The position numbers were made by a program, and so were the translations under genes. This document shows positions 47,999 to 58,640 of a stretch of 64,000 nt of DNA, piece after piece. Source of the stretch: Promerops cafer (lineage: Eukaryota; Chordata; Aves; Passeriformes; Nectariniidae); contig VZSE01009352.1 of assembly GCA_013398275.1 (NCBI GenBank), positions 48,649-112,648 on the forward strand, read 5' to 3'. The notes under the pieces are model-generated. The model was not told where the DNA came from and ran no database searches. It saw nothing but the letters and a program-made list of their open reading frames with translations. Each line of letters starts with the position of its first letter. The first letter of the stretch is position 1.

Positions 47999-50900
47999 CT
48001 TCTCAACCTCTTTATACTAGCATTGAAACAGAAATCTGCTTTAAATCACATTTACCTGTGCAGCCTACTAGGACCTTGCATCATCAGAGTAGATGGGAGT
48101 TGATGACTCTGACCACTGACCTTCACCAGTTTTGAGATTTAGTAGCTCAGTCCAATATTCAGACTTCCCTCAAATAGTCCAATATTCAGAGCTTCCCTCA
48201 AGGCAAATGAGTTGTACAGCAAAAGTATTCTTGGATTTCTCCATTATTAATGAAACATTTACTTTAAAACTGTGGAACAGAAGTTTTTATACAGCTAGTG
48301 TGATACATCCATAACAAAACCAAAACTGATTTAACTTTACTTCTTAAACAAATTATACTCTTTTAAATAACTTTATTATCAGATTTAGTTCTACTCATTA
48401 ACCTAATTTTTATAGCAAGGATACGTACCATCAGTGAGCTCATGTCTTAACAGAGGCAGTTCTTAAAAACTGATGGAGCATTCATTGTTTCTCATTAGAT
48501 GCACCCTGCTTGCTAGGATTTTCATTTTCATAGGTGTCTCTTGTTTCTATCCAGGATTTTCTGAGGGGAAAAACCCATGTATTTGTGCTGTGCACTGCAT
48601 GAGCAATGCTTGTACAAATGACAAATTGTGTATCCTGTCATGGTAGATTTACTGTGTGTATTTGAGCCATGCTCATGCAAGAAGCTCTGGGGCTTCCTTG
48701 TGGTGCATGTACTGTGCAGGTGATGCATTTTCCATTTCACCATTAAGTGACAATGGCATTTATCAGAACATCCTCTTTACCCTCAAAGACTTTCTGAGAC
48801 ACTGCAACCTTTGCTAGTCAAGGCAAAGAATTAGAGAAATAGAACAAATTGGCAAGATCGTGTAATAAACTGGAAGGAACATCAATATCTTAATCTTGAA
48901 TATGATATTATCTCACTTTTCTGTGCTTTATTTGCATTATATTTGCCACCAGAAAAATGGTAATCACAGCTTAAGTTATCTTGGAAATATTAATTAAGAC
49001 TTATGTAAGTTCTTTCAAAGATGTCAAAAAGTATATTATATGGGTTAACTTGTTTGCTTGGTCATCTTTCTCAAGGTATAGGATAGAAGGACTGCAAAGC
49101 TCTATAGCTGTCTAAAATTTTTGCCTGACTGTACTTGAGAGCTTGGAGCGACAGTAGCTTTGTAAAGCAATATTTTTAGGCAAGCACAGTCTTAGCATCT
49201 GTAAATGCTTTAAGACAAAATGCATTGTAACAATCAGGTAAATTAATGGTTTCTCTGGCAAATACTTTTTTTAGTTATTTTCCAGATTTTCTGCATCCCA
49301 TTAGTTCCAAATGCTTCAATAAAATATCTGATATGTTACTGCCAGAACTGTTTCTACTCTTTTCCTCTCCTTTCACCTGTGAGACTCCTTGAATTTCATG
49401 ACATCATTTTAATATTATTTAGACTTAGAAATAAGGTTTCCAACAACTGTAAAAGGACTAGAGAGGCCACGTAAAATATTCAGGAACAATTGTCTAAAGT
49501 CCCAGGCAATAGGTATCTTTATTTGTCTCAATAAATCCTTTTGCAGCAGAGGTCAAACACACAGAGAGTGCCTCCTCTACAATTCTTGCTCTGGGGGCAT
49601 TTCCCTCCTTCTTTATCTTCTCTTTTCATAAGGCCTTTCCCTCTTCTTTTTACTCTCTTTGTTGTGTCCTCCTTGTGAATTTCTTACTGTTACGGTTTTA
49701 ATATTTTCATTTGTTCCAGCAGCTTAAATACAAAATATTAGGGTCAGCCTGAGGTTGCAGTTCTTTCTTATAGAGAAGTTAAGAAACTAGACTGGCCTTT
49801 TCAACACTTGCTTCTACATTTTCAAGGGCCATGAAAGGGGAGTTGTGCAGACCTAGATGACACTTCCCTGCCTAGTAATATTTTTTTTTATTTGCTCTCT
49901 GTGAACAAAGCAAATGCTTCATTGGCTGCAACTTCAAAAATCTGTAGATTGATAGAACAGAGAACTGCAGCTGCAGAGTTTAAATATTTTTTTCCCCTGA
50001 AGATCTTAAATCATGAAAGATAATTGATGCAGTATTGGTTATTATTATCTATTTTCTTTATGAAATAATTAATAATAATAATAATGATTCAAAATTAGAT
50101 TAAAGAAAACTCACTGTACAAGGACTCCTAAATTTTGAAGGTGGGAGGATTGGAGGAAAGGGGTTTTAGAATCTTCATAAGAAAATGAGGCTTTACTGTC
50201 ACCTGAATGACCTGACTCCTAAACTATCTTTATTTGCATGTCCTGACTTAGGACTGAATTTGGTTTCTAGCTTTGTAAGGAACTGGCTCAAACAAGATAC
50301 AGTAGTGATGCATTCATTCTTTCCTGTTCCTTTATTTATCTTAACAAAAAATATGAAACATTCACTGGAACCAAGACTCCCAAGTTCCATCTGCCACAGA
50401 AGGTGTGAAGGTCCAGCAGGCTAGCAGTTCATTTCCACATTGGTCAATATACATTCAGCTAATTAAGAAAGAGCAACATAAACAGGGACTGCTGAAAAAA
50501 ATCCTGCCTGGGTTTGTCTCTTTAATTTAGTGTTTGAGGCTCTCATCTTCAGACACAAGCTTGAAATTACCTAGGGACTTTTGGAATGCCTATTTTTGTC
50601 TTTAAAAGTTTGGTTCCTTTGCTCTTAATAGTATGTGTTGAGAGATCCTGTTTATAGGTAGGACAAACGATTTTCATCTCTCTCAAACAGGAGAATAAAA
50701 CAAACTGATGTCTACAGGAATGCAGTGCAGGCAGGGCTGTCAAATAAAAGGGCAACAGCATACCAGCTCATGTAAGCAAAACAATTTTTTCCCTGTTCTG
50801 CAGCAAACCAGTGAGAAACAATGTTAAATTTATTCCTTGCTGGCCTAAACAAGATAAAAAAGAAGATTTTCCAATTTTTTGTGGAATAAAACACTATTAA

Positions 50901-51287
50901 TGTCTGTGATGATGGTCAAAAGAATTTCTTTGGAAAAGGCCCACCCAGCACTCTTTTGTAGCCATGTGAGTGTCTCTTTTGGAAAAGCTGACAAACTCTG
51001 CTAATGCATCTTGTGTACCACTCCAGTCAATGAGTAGATGCTGTACGATGACAAAGTCCTGCTAATATAATTAATCCATTATATACAGTTTTTTCATCAA
51101 GGAGGGTTGAGTTGGAGACTAATTCAGTAAACTGCATGCATACAGATGATGCATTCAAAGGTGAGCTGGCTGCTGTCATTAAAAGGCCACTATCATCTCT
51201 CAGAAGTTGTGATATCCAGGGCAGTACTCCAATACCTTGAAAAAATCTAATATATTCAGTCCCTAGGGAGAGGAATTCTGGCTGCAT
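47999..51287. other. Unique sequence, no gene seen
   Basis: About 3.3 kb. A 27-28-bp direct duplication lies at 48149-48203. An (AAT)n patch lies near 50068-50085. A pyrimidine-rich stretch lies at about 49590-49690. No coding region or transposon recognised. Confidence 0.5.
48149..48203. repeat. Tandem duplication of a 27-28-bp unit
   Basis: AGTCCAATATTCAGACTTCC at 48149 recurs at 48176 with one inserted G, and both are followed by CTCAA. It is a recent slippage-type duplication. Confidence 0.88.
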
Positions 51288-51478
51288 ACTGGGCTGCATC
51301 CAAAAAAGGCAAAAGCTCCAGGAAAGCAGTTGTTCATCTCTTTTCAGAGCATAGGAGGAGGCTTGTTGGAGTCCTGTGTCCAGCTTAGGGCCCACAGCTC
51401 AAGGGAGATAATGACAAACTGGTGAGTTCAGTGGAGGGCTACTAAGAGGAATGGAGCACTTGAAAGGCTGAAGGACTA
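51288..51478 (+). mobile_element. CR1 LINE internal scrap, plus strand
   Basis: Forward-oriented internal CR1 sequence. ATACTGGGCTGCATCCAAAA corresponds to the codons for the GILGCIKRS-type motif. GGAGTCCTGTGTCCAGCTTA corresponds to the EYCVQFW region. GTGGAGGGCTACTAAGAGGA, GGAGCACTTGAAAGGCTGA follow in the expected order. A stretch of about 40 bases between the first two blocks is altered. Both ends of the element are missing. The 122-codon minus frame covering this area (51027-51395) is antisense at its beginning and not a gene. Confidence 0.85.
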
Positions 51479-53404
51479 ATGTGGATTTCATGGAGCAATG
51501 CAATTTTTAAGTAGATACAGAAATATATTAAAATCTTTGCAATCAACATTAGTAACACTTCAGAATAAATGTTCGTGGAGCTATAACACTTATATGTGCT
51601 TTGAAGTATGCAGGTGCTATCTAAGTAATTGTACAGAAAATTTATTCACTCGGCTCTTACTCAAGAGCCAGAATCCTGCAGCACATCAGGACAATGACAT
51701 AACAGGATTGGGACTTTCTTAGGCTACTTCTTATGCAGAAATGTGTGTAGTTGAATTCTTCCTGCTGAATAGAGTTTCAATGATATCTGATGCTGCATCT
51801 GCTGTTGTCATGGATTACTGTAAATACTACAGTAAGAACCAAGCAGTATGTTAAAAAAAGGAGGGGTGTACTATATTTTTTAGATTTTAATCACAGAGTA
51901 GGGAAATTCCATTAGTCTATTTGTTGCTGACACCAGAAAAAATGATTTTTGATTCAGAACCAAATTCATTAGCTTCTTTAAACAAACTGCGACAGGTAAA
52001 GACTCATCACTAGCACATAGAGGTATAGAAAGTTAAAAGCAGTAATTCTGAGGGTCAATTTTTATTTGGCCTTTAAATATTTAGCCAAAATGCATGATTT
52101 TTCCCTTCCTACAGTGAATTGTCTCTCTCTGTGAGAAATTTTTCCCAAAGAGGAATGTGAAAAACTGAAATGTGGAAAATTGTCCTAGAATCTCAGATAT
52201 ATATGCGGAAATTTGTCTTAGAATCTCAGAGAGTACAAATTGCCCTTGATTTGCTACTCTATAGTGATCTATCCCACATATTTTTTTCCTCAATAATGAC
52301 ATAAAATGTTAAAAGAAGAGGCACATGAAGTGATAAACACTGATTCCTTAAAAAAATCAAGTAAATATTTCAACTGAAAAAAGGCACAGTTTTAAATGAG
52401 TCCAGATTCACTGCTTTTCAAGGCAGCTGTCTTTTGAAGCTTCTCATGCTTGAAGCTTAAGGCAAAATTTGTGAGAAATGGAAATTTTGGGTTCAAAGAA
52501 AATAATCTGAATTGAAACAGCCAAACTCTACTTCACTCCACAAGGGGTTTTCATCCCCCATGTGCCAACTGCCTTTTCAATTTCAAGATCATTGCTTGAG
52601 TGTTTTTAATTCAGAAAGTTCTAAGACAGCAATCAACTTTAAAACACAAAAACTAAGAGTGTTCTTTAACACAAGGTGTTTCCTTACAACATCAAAACTC
52701 CTTTTGAGAAGCTATTCAATGCAGCCTCTTAGATTAAGGGTATGGGCATAGTGAATTTATTTGCCATTCATCTTCAATACTCTCTATATACACTAAAATT
52801 TCAATGCATTCAACTTAAATTTTATGTTAAGACCTTTATTCCTTTCCACTCTCACTTTCTTTTTGTTTAATAAAGACTCTTTAATATACTCTTGCTCTCA
52901 ACAACTCAGGTTGATAATAGATATGAGAAACAAGATACTTTTCATATGTGCTCAGAGTACTGCACATGAAACAGTGGAGAAATCATGTCCCCTTTTCCCC
53001 CACCCCCCTAAATCTTTTCAGTTTTATAGGCAGATCAAGAAGTTTTCTGTATGCTTTCATCTTCTTATTTCTGTGTAAATGGCTTGTTGTGTCTTCATAT
53101 CCATTGATAATCACAAAGATGAGATGGTACAGAAAATAAAAACACAGTTGTTTCCAAGCAAACTCAATAAAATATATTTTTAATATCCTTTCCCCCTGTC
53201 CTTTGCTGTACATTGTAGTAATAAATACAGTTATTTATTTTCTATGAGAAAGGGAAAACGACTGATCTAATAACAGTCCTTTCCCAAAAATATCCTTATT
53301 CTTTTCTGGTAAACAGACTGCTGACCCAAGAAAAATAAAGTGAGAATCTGACCACTGTTATAAGCAGTAGAAATATTGGAGATTAAAGTGTAATTGAATG
53401 TCAA
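51479..53404. other. Unique AT-rich sequence, nothing recognised
   Basis: About 1.9 kb. A degenerate duplication of about 35 bases (units ending in TCTCAGA) lies at 52172-52235. A C-rich run lies near 52995-53010. No gene or transposon recognised. Confidence 0.5.
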
Positions 53405-53446
53405 GCTGCCAACTAGATTTAACTCCATTCACAGCTCTTTGGGATT
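53405..53446 (-). mobile_element. CR1 LINE reverse transcriptase scrap
   Basis: GCCAACTAGATTTAACTCCA followed by TTCACAGCTCTTTGGG matches the complement of the CR1 reverse transcriptase segment just before the conserved VTSGVPQGSVLGP block. Only about 40 bases are recognisable. Its strand and position agree with the larger CR1 piece beyond the LTR, so both probably come from one element. Confidence 0.68.
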
Positions 53447-53484
53447 GTGATCATGACAGTTCTCCCAGCTGTATTGTTGCCTTG

Positions 53485-53933
53485 TGAAGGCTGACCTAGA
53501 ACAGAGACTAGACAGAATTAGAGAATAAAGTAGGTATTTATTAAAGGCCTCAATGGATACACCTTGGGCAGCACCAGAGCCCAGCTAGGACCACACCCAA
53601 GATGCACCCAAGGTGGTCACAAAATGGATGACCGGTCATGAGGTCTCACACTTTTATAAGTTCTGGTGCATTAGCATATTGGAGTTAATTGTCCAATTAT
53701 AGATTTAGATTATGAAGTCCCATCCTTCTTGTTTTTCTCTCATCAGTCCACCATTGTTTATGCTCTTGGGCCTGAAATTTGGATCACATGTCCTTGGTCC
53801 CCAGCTAGAGAAGGAATTGTTTTGTCTACCTGATCTGTGAAGAGAGCTTGCTATCCCCTAATATGAAGCTGATAACTACACACTAAAGCAGCACAGAATC
53901 TGAAAAATATAAAAGCTAAAACCTGAGGCATCA
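53485..53933 (-). mobile_element. Solo LTR of a passerine-type endogenous retrovirus
   Basis: In minus orientation the segment starts TGATGCCTCAGG and ends GTCAGCCTTCA, with the TG...CA ends of an LTR and about 449 bases in length. The sense strand has a TATAAAAG box (complement at 53651-53660) and, about 110 bases later, AATAAA (complement at 53537-53542). The phrases CACACTTTTATAAGTTCTGG, GCATATTGGAGTTAATTGTC and GTCCTTGGTCCCCAGC are ones I recall from songbird LTRs, which is the main reason for suggesting a passerine source. No internal retroviral genes are present. Target-site duplications are not evident. It lies between two CR1 pieces of the same strand. Confidence 0.87.
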
Positions 53934-53959
53934 ATATCCTGGATGGGATGCACCATTAT

Positions 53960-54320
53960 ATGTCTTGTTAGCCTTTACCCTAATTCTTACACAGAAACAC
54001 TTTACTCTATCATCACCATCATTAAACTTTGAAGAGTCAAGATGCTCCCAAACATACAGGTTATCCCACTGCCTCTTTGTCCTTGCTTATCCCTTCTGGA
54101 CACTTTGTAGTCACAGCAGCACTCCAGTTGTGAGTCAACCACCATGTTTCTGTGATGACAACTGTATTTTCCTGCTGAACAGCAGCTTCCAGCTCCTCTA
54201 GTTTTTTTGCTCATTCTATGTGCATTGATGTAGATGCACTTCTGTTGGGCTATTGATGACACCACATTTCTGGGGGAGAAGCCTGAATTTCTCTGTGATC
54301 AGCCTTAGACACTTCCATGG
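53960..54320 (-). mobile_element. CR1 LINE ORF2 endonuclease start (remnant)
   Basis: Minus-strand translation from about 54265 to 54050 gives KCIYINAHRMSKKTRGA, then VDSQLECCCDYKVSRRDKQG and QRGSGIT. This is the beginning of the CR1 ORF2 apurinic endonuclease domain, whose consensus I recall as IYTNAQSMGNKQEEL..., DWSAAMDGYKLFRRDRQGRRGGGV. The first part is in the frame 54002-54265, and frameshifts scramble the middle. Normally this domain nicks target DNA for insertion. Here the catalytic part is broken and the rest of ORF2 is absent. It is the 5' half of the element whose reverse transcriptase scrap lies left of the LTR. Confidence 0.82.
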
Positions 54321-54754
54321 TCTCTAACAAACCGATATCCCCGGCATCTTTGTTGCTGCATGGTTCTCCATCTGCTATCTCTGCTGAGATGGCAGACTGA
54401 AAGGCCATGCCAGCACACTGTCCCTCAAACAGCGGTGTGCCATTGTAGCAAACTTTCTTTTCTCATCTTCATCTTGGTTTCTAGGGAAGCAGCAGAGCTC
54501 CCTAAGTGGATCCCTCTACATATCTGGCCTTCAGAAGGGAGTCCTGTTTTTCTCCTTTTCGGAAGCAGTTTTGACCCAGGGCATAGACCAGCTAAACCTC
54601 AGTGACACCTCTGGCCTAGGTCAACATCGCCATTGTCATTGTTCAGTTCCGTTTGCAGAGCCTCATCCCTGCTATACCGGGGCACTGGGAGGGTGGGACA
54701 GTCACAGTGAGGACTTACCTTCTGCATCCAGCAGGAAATTTTCACCATTGTCTC
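54321..54754 (-). mobile_element. CR1 LINE region between ORF1 remnant and ORF2 (diverged)
   Basis: This connects the ORF1 remnant to the endonuclease start. It has composition and phrases in line with the CR1 ORF1 C-terminal and inter-ORF region (for example CTGCTGAGATGGCAGACTGA at 54380-54399), but I cannot align it throughout. The plus frames here are antisense. Confidence 0.6.
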
Positions 54755-54975
54755 TTACCCCTTAAAGTCACCGTGTTCAGCCAAATGAAGAAAGGATAAG
54801 GAATCTTCTGTGTCATGCATCCTATCTGCCTGTTGGGCCTGTCTTAGGGAAGGCAGGATAAAATTCCAGTAGTCAGCTTCCCACTCTCCTTGATACATGC
54901 TCTGCCTACTTACCTCCCTCCAGAGCTCTGTCACTAAGCAGAGGAGTTCCTCTACCTTGGGTGAGCCTATCTAGT
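54755..54975 (-). pseudogene. CR1 LINE ORF1 remnant
   Basis: The minus strand is open for about 66 codons and ends with TAA at 54755-54757. Its start shows KVEELLCLVTELWREV, then EADYWNFILPSLRQAQQ. This is the coiled-coil part of CR1 ORF1 (consensus-like VEELLRLVEDLREEVSRLR...EIDYW...LPSLRQ), a protein that binds element RNA. There is no start codon in the remnant, and the frame terminates earlier than in intact elements. It is a pseudogene fragment. That it lies about 500 bases before the endonuclease, on the same strand, shows that an unusually long, 5'-extended CR1 once sat here. Most bird copies keep only the last few hundred bases. Confidence 0.8.
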
Positions 54976-55875
54976 ACAAGTACTTAGGTCCAAATTAATC
55001 CCGCTTAAATTTAGGCCTCAAATTTAAAAGCATATTTACTTATATTTCATCTATGCTCAGTGGAGAGATGCAGCTAAAGAGGGTAATACACCCTAATGAG
55101 ATAAGTAAGGAAATCCTAAACAAGCTTGAATACAGCACTTTCCAATGTTGACACCTTATCACCAGGTTACTCTTGCTGCCTTTCCATTTCATTGCATTTC
55201 ATTTCATCCATACTCTCAGTGTGCAAGCACCCCAACTTTAGCAGGAGGAAGGGATGCTGCTCTCTGCCATTGCAGCTTTGTGGTAATGTGATGCTCCTAC
55301 CACAAATATTTGGGATTCCTTTCTCCCATAGAGGTAGACTTGGAGCTGTTCCTTCATCTTCGCATTTGGCTGATACCTTCTACCCTGTTTCCAGGAAGTT
55401 ATTTTGGAGGCTTAAGTAAGGTGGTAGAAGGATTTGTGTCAATGTTATTTGTCTTTGTTCTGCAACACGCAGGGTAAAAAGCTGTAACTGTTGCGTGTTT
55501 TCATTGTTCAGCTGTTGGTACTTTGATTCAATAGATACTTCCTATTGGAGGGAGGGACTCTACCTTCCCAGAAGTCAGCTAAGAGAGATCTTCTGGAGAG
55601 AAGTGTCAAGAGCAGATGAAGAAGAGACGGGGTGAGCTGGAGTTTGCAGTATAAGCAGAGACCAGGAGGGCATTGAACAGGGGACCAGACCTCAGGGGAC
55701 CCGGAAACAAAATATATTTTTCCTGTTACTTTGAGATGACTGTGTAGAGTTTGTGAACCTGGGCAGTCAGTAGAAATTACTGGAGACGGCTAAGGAAAAG
55801 ACATATTGCACATAGAAACAGGGAAATTAGAGTACTTAGAAAAAGATTTGTCTGATAAAATAAAATAAAATATTC
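54976..55875. other. Possible CR1 5' extension, otherwise unrecognised
   Basis: The first part may contain more of the CR1 5' region, but I cannot follow the match. The remainder has balanced composition and includes a purine-rich, GC-richer stretch at 55545-55700 that I could not assign. The 97-codon plus frame at 55126-55419 shows no known motif. Confidence 0.4.
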
Positions 55876-56028
55876 CTTTCAGGTAGTAGTAGAGAGCAAT
55901 AAGGTCCTCCTCCCTCACCCTCCTCTTCTCCAGGGTGAACAACCCCAGCTCCCTCAGCCACTCTTCACAGGATTCTTGTTCAAAACCGTTCATTGACCTT
56001 GTTGCCCTTCCCTGGACACTTGTGAGAC
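55876..56028 (-). mobile_element. CR1 LINE internal scrap
   Basis: Reverse-oriented. TTCAGGTAGTAGTAGAGAGC, AATAAGGTCCTCCTCCCTCA, CCTCTTCTCCAGGGTGAACA, CCCCAGCTCCCTCAGCCACT and GTTGCCCTTCCCTGGACACT are consecutive pieces of the complement of CR1 reverse transcriptase. The minus frame 55790-56041 reads CEEWLRELGLFTLEKRRVRE. Both the 3' end and the upstream part are missing. Sequence identity to the family seems high, so it is not among the oldest copies. Confidence 0.93.
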
Positions 56029-58545
56029 GATGCGAGAACACTGAGTTCTGTGCAAACTTTATGTTGTTTGGATACTGCTAAGTAGCAAAGGAAATGGAAA
56101 TTCTGAAAGTTTCTTATCCTTGTGAGTCAAGGTGTATTAAAGATTGATATACACACATGACAGGGAAAAAAAGATTCATGGTCAGTGACTATTATCGAAG
56201 CATTAGCAGTTTAACCAATACTCTATTATTCATACAATATTTTCTGGTGTTAAAATTTATATGTATATGTGAAATTTACATGAGGGTTCATGTGCTAATA
56301 AAAACTTCTCTTTAAGCTGAATGTTAAGTTTGCATAGTTTTATAATTATAGCACGGAGTAAAATTATTTATTAGCCCTAGAATTTATTTTGTTAAGTTTT
56401 TGCTGAGAGTTATTATGAGCCACCCAATATCAGAGAAAGCTGATAAATTCAGAATAGATTGCTTGCTTATTGTCATCAATCTTTTAATAAAGCTTTTTGT
56501 TGCACTGAGGCTATTTATTTGATTAATATACTCCAGATGTTGGTGCAAATTTCTTTCCTAGGCAATATGCTTACTTGTTCTTTGCCATTTTCTTTTCAAT
56601 TTAAAGTTTTCTTTGCCTTAGTTCAAAGGAACTTATGACTTTTGCGTATTATTTCAGTGCACAGTAAAATCATATTAATCTATTTTTGAGAGTAAATGCT
56701 CTCATCTAAATTGTGTTATCCACTGTTATAACAAAATTGTAAAATAGCAAAAATAAAAGCTAAAACAGTAAGGAAAAGGAAGAGCAACAAGGAAACTTGC
56801 ACAGCTACTCCAAAAAAGGTTCCTACTAAAGTGAAGTACAGCTTATTCCTTGTGTATGTTTTTTTTTCCCCTTGCATTTTCCTTGTAGCTGGGATGTAAT
56901 GCCATTCATTTCTTTAAAAATCATTGCTAATCTGATTTAATGATTTTGTGATGTCATTTGTGTTACTGTGCCTGACATTGACATTAAAATCTTTTCTGTT
57001 TAGATTTTCACAAACTGAATTTTGTGTCTTGTCAGTCTTTATAACATAATTAAAAATGTGTAAAATAGGCCAGAACCTTTTAGTCTTTGATGGATGTTTG
57101 GAAGGGAAATGAGATATGACCTGGATGAAACAGAGTGGAATTCAATAGAGTTAACAGAGCTGAAGATGGCTATTTGAAAGAAAATTAAAGAACTTTCATT
57201 TCACATATTATGTTTTAATAAAAGATGAATCTTGGCTTTGTGTAAGTCAGCATAGATTCATGAATACTAAGAGAGGTCTGTGGAGCTCTGGCTGTTAACT
57301 AAGAGCTGTCAGAATTAGCAGCTTCAACCTTCTTTCTTTGTCTTTCAGATGGAGTGTGTGTAATTGTAAAAACAACAAAACCTGTTATCTGTATTTTATT
57401 TTATGATTGCATTACTATTTTAAGACAGATACTTGAGTCTGATTTCTTCATATTTTGTTCCAGGTACAATGGTTATAAACTGGTTAAGTGATGCAATTAA
57501 TCACAAATCAAGTTTCTCTGGTTTTGTGTCATAAGCAGTCTAAACAAACTGCATAACAGTAAGAAAGGTGCTTAGGTCCATATTATACAGCAAGTATTCA
57601 GATTCATGATTGAGAGAAGAGGTCCTCTTTCTCATCCTGGATATTCAAGGCTCATTTTGAGCTTATTTATCCAAATCTATACTAGGCTAACTGGCTGAAG
57701 TTTGCAATTAGATGATGAAAGCTCTGAGTTATATGAAATTATATATTAATGTTGAACTTGAAAATATATTCTGATATTAAGCTGTGATTCTGGGTGAGGC
57801 ATTTAAAAGAAGCAAAAAAAAAGAAGTTTATTTGTTTTCATTCTGACACCGCTATTCTAGACCCTTTTTTTCTTGTTTTCACGTTCATTTCCCACTTTCA
57901 AGTTTCTGTATTACTTTAAATGTTTGCAATAACTATCACCATCTTTGAGTCCAGAAAAGGTTCTCCAAAAACTACCAGTAAATCAAAATGGTGGCTTTAA
58001 AATTTACATTTTACAGGCATTATAAGATTTAGAACAGAGCAGAAAAGAAGATATTTTCTGGTAAGCAATGGTTGTGCTAAGATGAAGTCTCTTCTTAGAC
58101 AAGATTTTTGAGTTGTCCAACATTCTATTACCTCAGCACCATTGTAATTCTTACCTTTATGTGACTATACACAAGGTCATCTCATGATGAGCTAGCTAAT
58201 TTAAACCGAGAATCTGATTGCTGGACATAAAACTTGTGTTGGCCCACTGTTTATCTCTTTTTTCTTTGTAACAATTTTTTTCTGATTGTTTCACATCTCA
58301 GTATTAATTCTGACTGTAATTCTTACAACTATTTTAAACAACTCTGCAAAATCTCTTCCTAACTGAAAATCGTAGGGTTAATTATGACTTGGGGTTTCCT
58401 TTTGTTTTGAAAGTGAGTTTATGTAAGTTTTCATATGTTTGAAAAATTAAATGCCAGCTAACCATGGTTTGTTCTTGTTTTGTGTAGTTGTGTGCAGCAC
58501 TCTCCATCCATCTAGCATCAACACTGCAGATACATTTTTGTTCTG
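56029..58545. other. Unique AT-rich sequence, no gene seen
   Basis: About 2.5 kb of AT-rich sequence with no recognised transposon or gene and no frame of note. The area 56470-57010 has the look of conserved noncoding DNA (several ATTA and TTTAAT words, few low-complexity runs), but one sequence cannot show this. Confidence 0.45.
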
Positions 58546-58640
58546 GTTTACTGCCTCGATTCTCTCTCTCATCCCACTGATGCGTGTTTGAGTGAGCGGC
58601 TGTGTGGTGCTGAGTTGCCAGCCGGTGTTAAATCATGACA
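58546..58640 (+). mobile_element. 3' end of an ERVL-like LTR
   Basis: A truncated LTR of the same family as the one at 1542-2054. CTCTCTCTCATCCCACTGAT, GAGTGAGCGGCTGTGTGGTG, CTGAGTTGCCAGCCGGTGTT and the final AAATCATGACA reproduce the U5 end of the common bird ERVL LTR, including the terminal CA. Everything upstream (U3 and R) is absent or unrecognisable. Confidence 0.82.

Noticed and set aside
47903..48103. Frame with repeated Met-Ser and Ile-Ser
   Set aside because: It is the translation of the TATC-type microsatellite.
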